64,000 nt of DNA. Source: Thiomonas sp. FB-6 (GTDB lineage: Bacteria; Pseudomonadota; Gammaproteobacteria; Burkholderiales; Burkholderiaceae_C). The position numbers and the translations under genes were made by a program. Below the pieces are notes generated by a model. That model was not told the DNA's origin and ran no database searches. It was given only the letters and a program-made list of their open reading frames with translations. This document shows, piece after piece, positions 17,521 through 25,499 of the stretch. The DNA lies in NCBI RefSeq assembly GCF_000377645.1, contig NZ_KB898482.1, forward strand, positions 1 through 64,000, read 5' to 3'. The first letter of the stretch is position 1, and each line of letters opens with the position of its first letter.

Positions 17521-18189
17521 ATGCCCAGAGGCCGAAGCCTTTCCGACGACATCGTGCTCGAGCGCGCCATGCAGGTGTTCTGGCGCCACGGCTATGCCGG
17601 CACCACGCTGCGCGAGCTCACGCAGGCCACCGGGCTGGGCAGCGCCGCGCTGTACCACCGCTACGCCGACAAGCAGACGCTGTTCGTGCGCGTGCTGGGC
17701 CGCTACGCGGACCGGGGCCTGGCACCGCGCATCGCGCGCCTGGCGGCGCAGCCGTCGCCACTGCAGTCGCTGCGGAGCTTTTTCGAGGAACTGGTCGCTG
17801 CCTCACTGGCCGACCCCGAGCGCCGCGGCTGCCTGCTGGTCAACACCGCGCTGGACGGAGCCGACATGGGCGAGGCGGCGCGCGAGACGGTGCGTGCGCG
17901 CCTGGGCGAGGTGGAGTCCTTTTTCGCCTCGCGCCTGGCCTGCGCGGTGGCGGCCGGCGCGCTGCCGCCCGACACCGACGTGGCCGCGCGGGCGGCGGCG
18001 CTGCTGGGCAGCGTGTTCGCCATCCGCGTGGCGGCCCGGCTGTACGGCGACGCGCAGCGCCTGCGCACGCTGGCCGCGCATGCCCTTGCTTTCGCCGAAG
18101 CCGTCCCGCCGGTCACGCGCGCCGTGCACCGCGGCGCGCCCGGCCCGCGCGCACCGCGCAGGCGAGCGGCACGCACCCCCTCCACCTGA
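17521..18189 (+). CDS. TetR/AcrR-family transcriptional regulator
   Basis: The 222-residue protein has a TetR N-terminal HTH (about 8-60: VLERAMQVFWRHGYAGTTLRELTQATGLGSAALYHRYADK, split here only for description) and a helical ligand-binding domain. FWRHGY and ALYHRYADK are strong family marks. The last 20 residues are Arg/Pro-rich. It is divergent from the DsbA-family gene and followed by GST and HAD genes on its own strand, so it may control both sides, probably in response to an electrophile. Confidence 0.88.
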   Translation: MPRGRSLSDDIVLERAMQVFWRHGYAGTTLRELTQATGLGSAALYHRYADKQTLFVRVLGRYADRGLAPRIARLAAQPSPLQSLRSFFEELVAASLADPERRGCLLVNTALDGADMGEAARETVRARLGEVESFFASRLACAVAAGALPPDTDVAARAAALLGSVFAIRVAARLYGDAQRLRTLAAHALAFAEAVPPVTRAVHRGAPGPRAPRRRAARTPST

Positions 18190-18198
18190 GACTTTCCG

Positions 18199-18924
18199 AT
18201 GACCCACACCCCTTCGCTGCGACTTTTCGACCTGGCCGGTGCCGACGAGCAACGGCGCTTCAGCCCCTACTGCTGGCGTACGCGCATGGCGCTGGCCCAC
18301 AAGGGGCTGCCGGTGCACACCATCGCCTGGCGCTTCACCGACAAGGAGGCCATCGCCGCCAGCGGCCAGGGCAAGGTACCGGTGCTGGTGGACGGCGAGC
18401 GCTGGATCCACGACAGCTGGGCCATCGCCGAGTACCTGGAGGACACCTACACCGACACGCCGTCGCTGTTCGGCCCGGGTGCCGGGCGCGCGCTCGCCCG
18501 CTTCCTGAACCAGTGGGCCGCCGAGACCCTGCAGCCGGCCATCGCCCGCGTGGTGGTGCCGGACATTCCGGCGATCCTGCACGAGAAGGACCAGGCCTAT
18601 TTCCGCAGCACCCGCGAGGCGGCCTTCGGCCAGAGCTTCGAGGCGCTGGCCTCCCAGCGCCCGCAGGCGCTGGACAACGTGCGCCGGCTGCTGGCGCCGC
18701 TGCGAAGCACCCTGGGCGCCCAGGCCTACGTGGCGGGCGCGCAGCCCAGCTACGCCGACTACGCGGTGTTCGGCGCCTTCCAGTGGGCGCGCACGGTCAG
18801 CCCGGTGGCGCTGCTGGAGCCGGGCGACCCCGTCGCCGCCTGGATGGAGCGCATGCTCGACGCCCACGGCGGGCTGGCGCGCGGCGTCGCCCCGGTGCGC
18901 GCCACCGAGGAGGCCCGATCATGA
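18199..18924 (+). CDS. glutathione S-transferase family protein
   Basis: The 241-residue protein has a thioredoxin-like N-terminal domain (RRFSPYCWRTRMALAHKG, then GKVPVLVDGERWIHDSWAIAEYL with the conserved Pro and Ser/glutathione-binding segment) and an all-helical C-terminal domain. It is related to the GST group that includes beta-etherases. Such enzymes conjugate glutathione to, or reductively cleave, electrophilic substrates. It overlaps the downstream haloacid dehalogenase by 4 nt (ATGA), suggesting a two-gene detoxification unit under the upstream TetR. Confidence 0.85.
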   Translation: MTHTPSLRLFDLAGADEQRRFSPYCWRTRMALAHKGLPVHTIAWRFTDKEAIAASGQGKVPVLVDGERWIHDSWAIAEYLEDTYTDTPSLFGPGAGRALARFLNQWAAETLQPAIARVVVPDIPAILHEKDQAYFRSTREAAFGQSFEALASQRPQALDNVRRLLAPLRSTLGAQAYVAGAQPSYADYAVFGAFQWARTVSPVALLEPGDPVAAWMERMLDAHGGLARGVAPVRATEEARS

Positions 18925-19607
18925 GCGCGCTCACGGGAATCCGCGCCTGTGTGTTCGACGCCTACGGCACCATTTTCGACTTCGCCTCGGCGGCGGCGCG
19001 CTGCCCCGAACTGCCCGAGGACAAGCGCGCGGCGCTGACGGCCACCTGGCGCGACAAACAGCTGCAATACACCTGGCTGCGCTCGCTGCAGGGGCGTTAC
19101 GCGGACTTCTGGCAAGTCACCGGCGATGCGCTGGATTTCGCGCTGGACAGCCTGGGGCTGCTCGAGCCGGGGCTGCGCGCCCGGCTGATGGACCTGTACC
19201 TGCACCTGACGGCCTTTCCCGAGGTGCCCGCCACCTTGCGCGCCTTGCGCGACGCCGGCCTGGTCACGGCGATCCTGTCCAACGGCACCCCGACCATGCT
19301 GGAGGCCGCCGTGCGCTCGGCCGGCCTGAACGATCTGTTCGACGCGGTGCTGTCGGCGCACGCCGTGCAGGTGTTCAAGACCGATTCACGGGTGTATTCC
19401 TACGGGTTGCGCCAGCTCGGTCTGGGCGGCGATCAGGTCTGCTTCCTGTCGTCGAACGCCTGGGACGCCTTCGCGGCGAAGGCCTTCGGCATGCGCGTGG
19501 TCTGGTGCAATCGCTACGGCCAACGCCCGGAGCGCCTGCCGGGCCGGCCCGACCACGAGATCCGCAGCCTCGACCAGTTGCCGGCGCTGCTGCAGCCCGC
19601 CGGCTGA
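18921..19607 (+). CDS. (S)-2-haloacid dehalogenase, HAD type II
   Basis: The 228-residue protein carries the L-2-haloacid dehalogenase residues: nucleophile D13 (VFDAYGT), R44, S120-N121 (LSNGTP), K153 (FKTDSRVY), S178-N179 and D182 (SSNAWDA). Enzymes of this type hydrolyse (S)-2-haloalkanoates to (R)-2-hydroxyalkanoates with inversion. The ATG overlaps the GST stop by ATGA. Pairing with a GST supports a role in handling halogenated or electrophilic compounds, though the physiological substrate is unproven. Confidence 0.88.
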   Translation: MSALTGIRACVFDAYGTIFDFASAAARCPELPEDKRAALTATWRDKQLQYTWLRSLQGRYADFWQVTGDALDFALDSLGLLEPGLRARLMDLYLHLTAFPEVPATLRALRDAGLVTAILSNGTPTMLEAAVRSAGLNDLFDAVLSAHAVQVFKTDSRVYSYGLRQLGLGGDQVCFLSSNAWDAFAAKAFGMRVVWCNRYGQRPERLPGRPDHEIRSLDQLPALLQPAG

Positions 19608-19684
19608 TCCCCGGGGGGCGCGACCGGCGCGCCCCGGGGCCGCCATGGCGAGCCCGCGCACGGGCCGCGTCGGCGCGGATCGGC

Positions 19685-19725
19685 TTGACCTGGGGCAAGG
19701 ACGGCCCCGTGCGACGCACTATGGT
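19685..19725 (+). promoter_or_regulatory. FNR/Anr-like box and -10 element before dsbA
   Basis: TTGAC-CTGG-GGCAA (19685-19698) matches the FNR/Anr consensus TTGAT-N4-ATCAA in its common TTGAC/GTCAA form with one mismatch. TATGGT (19720-19725) follows after 21 bp, the spacing of class II FNR promoters with the box near -41. A related box precedes 51137. Regulation by oxygen is inferred. Confidence 0.55.
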
Positions 19726-19769
19726 TCCTAGGTGCACGCAACGGGCCCGAAGGGCCGAAAGGATTCCCG

Positions 19770-20411
19770 ATGAAACGCCGCCTCACCCTGCTCGCCACCC
19801 TGGCCTTGCTGGCCTGCGCGCCCCTGGCGGCGCGCGCGGCGGCGCCCTTCCAGAAGGGCAGCGGCTACGAGGTGCTCAACGTCCCGCAGCCGGTGGGCCA
19901 CCCGGGCAAGGTCGTGGTCACGGAGTTCTTCTGGTACAACTGCCCGCACTGCAACGCGCTGGAGCCGGAGTTCGACGCCTGGGTGCGCAGGCAGCCGCCC
20001 TACGTGGTGGTGGAGCGCGTGCCGGTGGCCTTCACCGAGCAGTTCGTGCCGCAGCAAAAGCTCTACTACACGCTGCTGGCGCTGGGCAAGGCCGACAGCC
20101 TGCAGGGGCCGATCTTCCAGGCCATCCACCAGCAGCACATCGCGCTGAACACCCCCGAGCAGATGGCCACCTGGCTGGCCGCGCACGGCGTGCCGCGGCA
20201 GAGCTTCCTGTCCACCTTCAACTCCTTCGGCGTGGCCATGCAGGCCCGGCGGGCTTCGCAGTTGACCAAGGACTACGGCATCGACGGCGTGCCGACCGTG
20301 GCCGTGCAGGGCCGCTACGAGGTCTCGGCGGATCTTCCGCAGACCCCCGACGACGCGCGCATCCTGCAGGCCGTGGACTACCTGGTCGCGCAGGTGCACG
20401 GGGCCCGATAG
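19770..20411 (+). CDS. dsbA: periplasmic thiol:disulfide interchange protein DsbA
   Basis: The 213-residue protein starts with a signal peptide (MKRRLTLLATLALLAC... cleaved near ARA-AA). It has the DsbA active site FFWYNCPHCNALEPEF (C58 and C61), a helical insertion, and the cis-proline loop GIDGVPTVAV. It donates disulfides to exported proteins and is reoxidised by DsbB. Length and motifs are typical of betaproteobacterial DsbA. It is monocistronic, behind an FNR-like promoter, and convergent with the PIN toxin gene. Confidence 0.93.
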   Translation: MKRRLTLLATLALLACAPLAARAAAPFQKGSGYEVLNVPQPVGHPGKVVVTEFFWYNCPHCNALEPEFDAWVRRQPPYVVVERVPVAFTEQFVPQQKLYYTLLALGKADSLQGPIFQAIHQQHIALNTPEQMATWLAAHGVPRQSFLSTFNSFGVAMQARRASQLTKDYGIDGVPTVAVQGRYEVSADLPQTPDDARILQAVDYLVAQVHGAR

Positions 20412-20455
20412 CCGGGCTTCACGCGCGTGGCCGGCTGCACGGCGCGGCCGGGCGA

Positions 20456-20842
20456 TCAGAGCCCGCGGATCGGCCCGGGGTAGCTCGCGACCACGGGATC
20501 GGCCGTCAGCAGCACGACCCCCTCGACCAGGGCTTGGGCGACGAGCATTCGGTCGAAGGGATCCTTGTGCAGTGCCGGCAGCCCGTCTACGGCCATCGCA
20601 TGCGCGCTGGTGATCGGCAGCTCGTTGTAGCCGGCGTCCAGCAGCCCCCGCCAGATGAGGCGGGGATCGGCCCGAAAATCGGCGCGCCCGAGTCCGCGCT
20701 TGATCGCGATCTCCCAGAGGCTGGCCGGACTGAAGCACAACTCGTTCGACGCGTCCTCGATCAGTTCCAGCGCGGCTGCCGGCAAACGCTCGGGCTGGCC
20801 CGCAGCCCAAAGCAGCAGATGGGTGTCGAGCAGGAGTTTCAT
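20456..20842 (-). CDS. PIN-domain toxin (VapC-like ribonuclease)
   Basis: The 128-residue protein has the PIN acidic residues: D6 (LLLDTHLLLW), E44 (ASLWEIAIK), D97 (KDPFDRML) and D115 (LTADP). These coordinate Mg2+ or Mn2+ for endoribonuclease activity. It belongs to the PIN group paired with Phd/YefM-type antitoxins. Its ATG overlaps the antitoxin stop (ATGA), giving the usual antitoxin-first operon. Apparently intact. Confidence 0.92.
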   Translation of the reverse strand: MKLLLDTHLLLWAAGQPERLPAAALELIEDASNELCFSPASLWEIAIKRGLGRADFRADPRLIWRGLLDAGYNELPITSAHAMAVDGLPALHKDPFDRMLVAQALVEGVVLLTADPVVASYPGPIRGL

Positions 20843-21084
20843 CGCCCCCCCCCGAACAAGGCTTCGATCTGCTCCTGGCCCATTCGATCGAAGTCGTCCG
20901 GCACGGCGATCTCCCCGACCAGGAATCCCACCCGGCGTCGGGCCAGCGCCGACGGCGGCTCCACTGCGACCACCTTGACCAAGGGCTTTCCGGCCTTGGC
21001 GATGATGAAGGACTCTCCCCTGGCAGCGCGCTCGACCAGCCGGGAAAGGTGCGTTTTCGCCTCGTGCATGTTGACGATTTCCAT
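20839..21084 (-). CDS. Phd/YefM-type antitoxin
   Basis: The 81-residue protein has the Phd/YefM DNA-binding N-terminus (MEIVNMHEAKTHLSRLVERA, then GESFIIAKAGKPLVKVV) and a C-terminal toxin-binding tail (DDFDRMGQEQIEALFGG). It neutralises the downstream PIN toxin and represses its own promoter. ATG 21084 is chosen because GGAG lies 8 nt upstream and the family begins with MEIVN; an earlier in-frame start at 21105 lacks this. Confidence 0.92.
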   Translation of the reverse strand: MEIVNMHEAKTHLSRLVERAARGESFIIAKAGKPLVKVVAVEPPSALARRRVGFLVGEIAVPDDFDRMGQEQIEALFGGGR

Positions 21085-21109
21085 CGACGGTCTCCGAACG
21101 GCCAAATCA

Positions 21110-21127
21110 GACTAAGTTCACTTAGTC
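21110..21127. promoter_or_regulatory. toxin-antitoxin operator palindrome
   Basis: GACTAAG (21110-21116) and CTTAGTC (21121-21127) form a perfect 7-bp inverted repeat with a TTCA spacer, 26 bp upstream of the antitoxin ATG. This is where a Phd-type autorepressor operator is expected. Confidence 0.65.
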
Positions 21128-21198
21128 TAGTCCACAAGCCGTTTCCCCGCTGGTATGCCGGCTCGGCTCGGCGCTTCCGTTCCGCAACGTTAAGAATC

Positions 21199-21225
21199 GT
21201 TCGCATTTACATTCCGAATGCGAAC
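21199..21225. promoter_or_regulatory. inverted-repeat operator before the ftr iron operon
   Basis: GTTCGCATT (21199-21207) and AATGCGAAC (21217-21225) are a perfect 9-bp inverted repeat with a 9-bp spacer. A nested TACAT/ATGTA pair (21208-21212, 21226-21230) is present. On the minus strand AAATGCGAACGATTCTTA resembles Fur boxes of Burkholderiales. Iron-dependent control of the operon by Fur is likely but inferred. Confidence 0.5.
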
Positions 21226-21280
21226 ATGTAGCATTTGCAGAAACGGAGGCGCCCTGCTTTCGTGCGACCGGAGTCGTTCG

Positions 21281-21625
21281 ATGAAGTTGTCGGGAATCCT
21301 GCGCAAGACCGGCTGGATGCTGGCCGTGGCCTCGCTGCCCTGCGCGGCGCTCGCCGCCGGTGCCGCGCCGACCCTGCGCATCCACGGCCAGGCCTTCCAG
21401 CCCGCCAGCATCACCATCCCCGCGGGCCAGCGGGTGAAGATCGTGGTGGACAACCAGGACGCGCTGCCCGCCGAATTCGAGAGCAACGACTTCAGCGTGG
21501 AGCAGGTGATTCCCGGCGGCACGGCATTGCCCGTGTACATCCCGCCGCTGAAGCCCGGACGCTACAAGTTCTTCAACGATTTCCATCCCTCGAGCACCGG
21601 CACGCTGGTCGTGCAGGGCCGCTGA
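21281..21625 (+). CDS. ftrB: FtrB-like periplasmic cupredoxin of iron uptake
   Basis: This 114-residue protein has a signal peptide (cleaved near ALA-AG) and a cupredoxin-like beta domain (LRIHGQAFQPASITIPAGQ, YKFFNDFHPSSTG). It is the cupredoxin of the FtrABCD/FetMP-type ferrous uptake systems, thought to help oxidise Fe2+ for transport through FTR1. The usual blue-copper Cys is not evident, as in other members of this subgroup. ATG 21281 has GGAG 7 nt upstream. First gene of an operon followed 17 bp later by the permease. Confidence 0.85.
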   Translation: MKLSGILRKTGWMLAVASLPCAALAAGAAPTLRIHGQAFQPASITIPAGQRVKIVVDNQDALPAEFESNDFSVEQVIPGGTALPVYIPPLKPGRYKFFNDFHPSSTGTLVVQGR

Positions 21626-21642
21626 AAGCCCCGGAGTCCGCC

Positions 21643-22470
21643 ATGCTGGCCACCGCCATCATCATGTTCCGCGAGGTCCTCGAGGCCGCGCTGATCGTCT
21701 CCATCGTGCTGGCCGCCGCCAAGGGCGTGGCCGGGCGCGGGCGCTGGGTGAGCCTGGGCGTGCTGCTGGGCGTGGCCGGGGCCTGCGTGGTCGCCGCCTT
21801 CGCCGGCGCCATCGCCACCGCGGTGCAGGGGCGCGGTCAGCAATTGCTCAACGCGGCGGTGCTGCTGCTGGCCGTGGCCATGCTGGGCTGGCACAACGTG
21901 TGGATGAGCCGCCACGGCAAGGAACTGGCGCAGACCATGCGCGCCGTGGGGCACGACGTGGCCGTGGGCGACAAGCCCCTGTCGGTCCTGATGGTCGTGG
22001 TGATGATGGCGGTGCTGCGCGAAGGCTCCGAGGCGGTGCTGTTCGGCTATGGCATCTACGCCAGCGGAGCCGGCGCCGGCTCCATGCTGGCGGGCGCGCT
22101 GGCCGGGCTGGCCGGGGGCGTGGCCGCGGGCACGCTGCTGTACAAGGGTCTGCTGCGCATTCCCACGCGGCATCTGTTCACCGTCACCGGCTGGATGATC
22201 CTGCTGCTGGCCGCCGGCATGGCCACCGACGCCGCCGGCATGCTGACCCAGGCGGGCTTGCTGCCGGCCATCCGCGAAGGGGTGTGGAACAGCTCCTGGC
22301 TGCTGAGCCAGCAGTCCATGGCCGGACGCCTGCTGCACATCCTGGTGGGCTACACGCAAAGCCCCTCGGCGCTGCAACTGATCTTCTACGTGGTCACGCT
22401 GCTGGGCATCGGCAGCCTGATGTGGCTGGTCAACCGCCCGCGCCCGAGCCCGGCCGGGAGCCTGTCGTGA
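21643..22470 (+). CDS. ftrC: FTR1-family iron permease FtrC
   Basis: The 275-residue membrane protein has about seven transmembrane helices and the two REXXE iron-binding motifs of the FTR1/EfeU family: R10-E14 (REVLEA) and R126-E130 (REGSEA). It moves iron across the inner membrane, coupled to oxidation by its partners. GGAG precedes the ATG. Its stop overlaps the GTG of ftrD, showing translational coupling. Confidence 0.93.
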   Translation: MLATAIIMFREVLEAALIVSIVLAAAKGVAGRGRWVSLGVLLGVAGACVVAAFAGAIATAVQGRGQQLLNAAVLLLAVAMLGWHNVWMSRHGKELAQTMRAVGHDVAVGDKPLSVLMVVVMMAVLREGSEAVLFGYGIYASGAGAGSMLAGALAGLAGGVAAGTLLYKGLLRIPTRHLFTVTGWMILLLAAGMATDAAGMLTQAGLLPAIREGVWNSSWLLSQQSMAGRLLHILVGYTQSPSALQLIFYVVTLLGIGSLMWLVNRPRPSPAGSLS

Positions 22471-23921
22471 GCGGCGGCGGCGCCGGCCCGCGCCCCTTCC
22501 CCATCCCCGTGCGCACCGAGGCGGCGCGCGACTGGCGCCGTCGCAGCCCCTGGGTGGCCCGGGTGGAGGCCTTCGCCTCGCGCAACCGCGACCGCCTGGC
22601 CTGGGTGCACGTGGGCATGTTCTTCGGTTTCATGGCGCTGATGGTGGTGCCGCTGTTCCTGCCCCAGCCCGGTGACCACGCGAGCTTCCTGAACAACTTC
22701 ACCCTGCTGGCCAACTTTGTCATCTGGGGCCTGTGGTTCCCGCTGGTCTTCGTGTCGGTGATCTTCACCGGGCGCAGCTGGTGCGGCATCCTGTGCCCGC
22801 TGGGCGCCAGTTCGGAATGGGCCAACCGCATCGGCCTGAAGCGGCCGGTGCCGCGCTGGGTGCGCTGGGAGGGCACGCCGGTGCTCAGTTTCGTGGTCAT
22901 CACCGTGCTGGCGCAGACGGTGGACGCGCGCGGCTTCCCCCAGGGCATCGCGGTGGTCTTCGGCCTGGCCTTCGCCTGCGCCGTGGTGCTGGGCTTCGTC
23001 TACGGCCAGGGGCGCAACAAGCGACCCTGGTGCCGTCACATGTGCCCGATCGGCCTCATGCTGGGGGTGTTCTCGCGCATCGGCGCGGTGCAGTTCACGC
23101 CCAAGCAGCCGCGCCCCGGCGGCGACGCCTACGCCGACAAGGGCGTGTGCCCGACCATGATCGACATCAAGCGCAAGCAGGAGTCGCGCCACTGCATCGA
23201 ATGCTTCCGCTGCGTCAACCCCGGCGGCCGCGGCGGCCTGGCGCTGCTGCTGCGCCGCCCGGGAAGCGAGGTGGCCGACATCCGCCACCACAACCCCAAC
23301 CCGGCCGAGGTCTGGTTCCTGTTCCTGGCCACCGGCCTGGCGCTGGGAGGTTTCCTCTGGCTGATCCTGCCGCAGTACGGCCATCTGCGCCAGGCGCTGG
23401 GCGTGTGGGCCATCGACCGCGGCTGGGACTGGATCGGCACGCCGGGGCCGTGGTGGCTGATGTCGGTGCATCGCCAGGGACGCGAGGTCTACACCTGGCT
23501 GGACTTTTTCACCATCTCGGGGTTCATGGTGGGCTGCGCGCTGGCGCTGGCCGCGGTGCTGAGCCTGCTCACCGCGGCCTCGAGCTGGCTGGCGGGCCGC
23601 CTGGGCGGCGACCTGGACCTGCGCCGGCGCTTCGTGGAACAGGCCTACGCCTACATGCCGGTGGCCATGGTCTCGCTGGTCGTCGGACTGGGCGGCGAGC
23701 TGTTCGACGCGCTGGCCGCGGCCGGCCTGCCGGCACGCGCGGTGGCCCTGCTCAAGCTGGCGCTGTTCGCGCTGGGCATGCTGTGGAGCGTGGCGCTGGG
23801 CCTGCGCCTGCTCGGCGCGCAAAAGCTGCGCGGAGCGCGGCGCCTCGCGGCACTCACGCCCCTGCTGGCCGGCGTGGCCCTTCTCGGCTTGGCCTGGTGG
23901 CCGGCGATTTTCGGGCTGTGA
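22467..23921 (+). CDS. ftrD: FtrD-like polytopic 4Fe-4S ferredoxin of iron uptake
   Basis: The 484-residue membrane protein of the NapH/CcoG-like ferredoxin group has about eight TM helices and Cys clusters GRSWCGILCPLGA, RPWCRHMCPIGL and HCIECFRCVNP. In FtrABCD systems it is thought to pass electrons out of the cupredoxin/P19 oxidation step. The GTG at 22467 overlaps the ftrC stop (GTGA); no better start is near. Followed by the P19 gene 56 bp later. Confidence 0.9.
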   Translation: MSGGGAGPRPFPIPVRTEAARDWRRRSPWVARVEAFASRNRDRLAWVHVGMFFGFMALMVVPLFLPQPGDHASFLNNFTLLANFVIWGLWFPLVFVSVIFTGRSWCGILCPLGASSEWANRIGLKRPVPRWVRWEGTPVLSFVVITVLAQTVDARGFPQGIAVVFGLAFACAVVLGFVYGQGRNKRPWCRHMCPIGLMLGVFSRIGAVQFTPKQPRPGGDAYADKGVCPTMIDIKRKQESRHCIECFRCVNPGGRGGLALLLRRPGSEVADIRHHNPNPAEVWFLFLATGLALGGFLWLILPQYGHLRQALGVWAIDRGWDWIGTPGPWWLMSVHRQGREVYTWLDFFTISGFMVGCALALAAVLSLLTAASSWLAGRLGGDLDLRRRFVEQAYAYMPVAMVSLVVGLGGELFDALAAAGLPARAVALLKLALFALGMLWSVALGLRLLGAQKLRGARRLAALTPLLAGVALLGLAWWPAIFGL

Positions 23922-23977
23922 AGGCGGCCCGCCCCCCGGCCTCGGCCGGATTTCCAGGATGGAAAGGAAACTTGCAG

Positions 23978-24520
23978 ATGCGCATGCAGCACCTTGCGAT
24001 CGCGGCCGCGCTGGCCGTGGCGGCCTCGGCCGCGGTACCGGCCTCGGCGGCTGAACACTCGATGGGCAACCCGGTGGTGATGGACGGAATGATCCTGCAC
24101 CCCGTGTACCTGCAGCCGGTGGACATGGCCCCGATGCTTCCGGGCATGGACGCGGCCAAGGCCGACGCCCACCTGGAGATCGACATCCACGCCGACAAGA
24201 ACAACCCGCAGGGCTTCCCTCCGGGCGCCTGGATTCCCTACCTGACGGTGAGCTACCAGATCCAGAAGCTGGGCAGCAACTGGTCGAGCTTCGGCACGCT
24301 GATGGAGATGGTGGCCAACGACGGCCCCCACTACGGCGCCAACGTCAAGTTCGACGGCCCCGGCAAGTACCGGGCCAGCTTCCGTTTCGAGCCTCCGCCC
24401 TATGCGGGCTTCTTCCGCCACATGGACAAGGAGACCGGGGTTCCCGAATGGTGGGCCCCCTTCGTGAAGAGCTGGGACTTCACCTACGTCGGCGGCGTCG
24501 GCCACAAGGGCGGGTACTGA
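23978..24520 (+). CDS. ftrA: P19/FtrA-like periplasmic iron-binding protein
   Basis: The 180-residue protein has a cleavable signal peptide (ends PASA-AE) and the P19/Tp34 iron transport fold with conserved GNPVVMDGMILHPVYLQPV and DAHLEIDIHADKNNPQGF segments. P19 binds copper and ferrous iron and hands iron to the FTR1 permease. GGAAAGGAAA lies upstream of ATG 23978. Gene order here is B-C-D-A, whereas ftrA is often first in other bacteria. Confidence 0.92.
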   Translation: MRMQHLAIAAALAVAASAAVPASAAEHSMGNPVVMDGMILHPVYLQPVDMAPMLPGMDAAKADAHLEIDIHADKNNPQGFPPGAWIPYLTVSYQIQKLGSNWSSFGTLMEMVANDGPHYGANVKFDGPGKYRASFRFEPPPYAGFFRHMDKETGVPEWWAPFVKSWDFTYVGGVGHKGGY

Positions 24521-24534
24521 GCGCAGCGCGGCAC

Positions 24535-24557
24535 CCCGGCGCGCGCCGCGCGCCGGG
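24535..24557. terminator. GC-rich hairpin between convergent genes
   Basis: CCCGGCGCG and CGCGCCGGG form a 9-bp stem with a 5-nt loop between the convergent ftrA and Spy-like genes. No T-run follows on either strand, so termination efficiency is uncertain; it may serve both genes. Confidence 0.45.
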
Positions 24558-24563
24558 AGCCGG

Positions 24564-25337
24564 TCAACGGCCCCAGGGGCCGTATTCCTCCAGTTCCTTG
24601 CGCTGCTTGGCCGTGAGCACGGCCTGGAACTGCTGCTGGCTTTCCAGGCGGTTGCGCAGCATCTGCAGACGCAACTCGGACAGCGCCTTGGCGCGCTTCA
24701 TCACCGCGTCCACGTCGAGCTTCGCGCCGGGCGCCGTCCAGGCGCCCTGCATCATGGTCTCGTGCATCGCCTGCATCAGCGGCCATTGCTTGTCGAACAG
24801 CGCCTTCTGGATCTCGCCGATCTTCTTGACCTGGGCCTGGCTGAGATCCAGGCCGTCGCCCCAGGCGCCGAATCCGTAGCCCATCATGCCGGGACCCATG
24901 CCCCAGGCGCCGGGGCCAGCGCGGCCCATCATGCCGGGGCCCCAGCCATGCCCGAAGCCCCCGCCCATCATGCCTGCGCCGTAGCCGTAGCCCATCATGC
25001 CGGGACCGTAGCCTTGCCCATAGCCTTGCCCATAGCCTTGCCCATAGCCTTGCCCATAGCCGTGCCCATAGCCGGGCCCGTAGCCGCGGCCCGGCCCTGG
25101 GCCATAGCCGCCGCCCCCGCCTGGACCGTAGCCGCGGTGGTAGGCGCCGCCATAGCCGGGACCGTAACCTCCCATCATGCCGGGCCCGTAGCCGCCAGCC
25201 GGGCCGTAGCCGGGCGCCGATGCGGCCGCCGCGGGCGTGCTGCCCGCCGCCGCGGCGTGCGCGCCGGCCGTCGCGGCGGCGAGCAACAGGGGTGCCGCAG
25301 CCAGCAGCCAGGCACCGCGCTTGATTCGCTTGTTCAT
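24564..25337 (-). CDS. Gly/Tyr/Met-rich Spy/CpxP-like periplasmic protein
   Basis: The 257-residue exported protein has a signal peptide (ending AHA-AA), then about 130 residues of low-complexity repeats of GYGPGMMG and GYGQ type, then a helical LTXXQ-like domain (LDLSQAQVKKIGEIQKALFDKQW, ending VLTAKQRKELEEYG, here quoted in parts). The C-terminal half matches Spy/CpxP-type metal-stress chaperones; the Met-rich segment could bind copper. AGGAGA precedes ATG 25337. It is convergent with the ftr operon, suggesting a metal-related role. The repeat region contains perfect 12-bp DNA repeats and may vary in length between strains. Confidence 0.75.
   Translation of the reverse strand: MNKRIKRGAWLLAAAPLLLAAATAGAHAAAAGSTPAAAASAPGYGPAGGYGPGMMGGYGPGYGGAYHRGYGPGGGGGYGPGPGRGYGPGYGHGYGQGYGQGYGQGYGQGYGPGMMGYGYGAGMMGGGFGHGWGPGMMGRAGPGAWGMGPGMMGYGFGAWGDGLDLSQAQVKKIGEIQKALFDKQWPLMQAMHETMMQGAWTAPGAKLDVDAVMKRAKALSELRLQMLRNRLESQQQFQAVLTAKQRKELEEYGPWGR
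25009..25068. repeat. 12-bp tandem repeat, coding (GYGQ)n
   Basis: TAGCCTTGCCCA occurs four times without change (25009-25056) plus a one-base variant (25057-25068), encoding repeated GYGQ on the minus strand. Perfect short repeats in frame are prone to slippage in multiples of four codons. Confidence 0.9.
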
Positions 25338-25499
25338 GATCTTCTCCTGGAACACATCCAGGGACGACCTTAGGCCCGCCCGGCGCGCGTGGCGTTGATC
25401 TGCCACAAGCAGACTGCGCCGCGACAAAGCCCGGCGCAGGACGCTAAGCTTTCAGGCGGTGCGCGGCCGCTCGCGCCGTGCCGCAATCCTGGGCTCGCA

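Noticed and set aside
24535-24557. Calling the hairpin a classical rho-independent terminator
   Set aside because: The stem is strong but no T-run follows on either strand.
25009-25068. CRISPR-like repeat array
   Set aside because: The 12-bp units are contiguous without spacers and encode GYGQ in frame.
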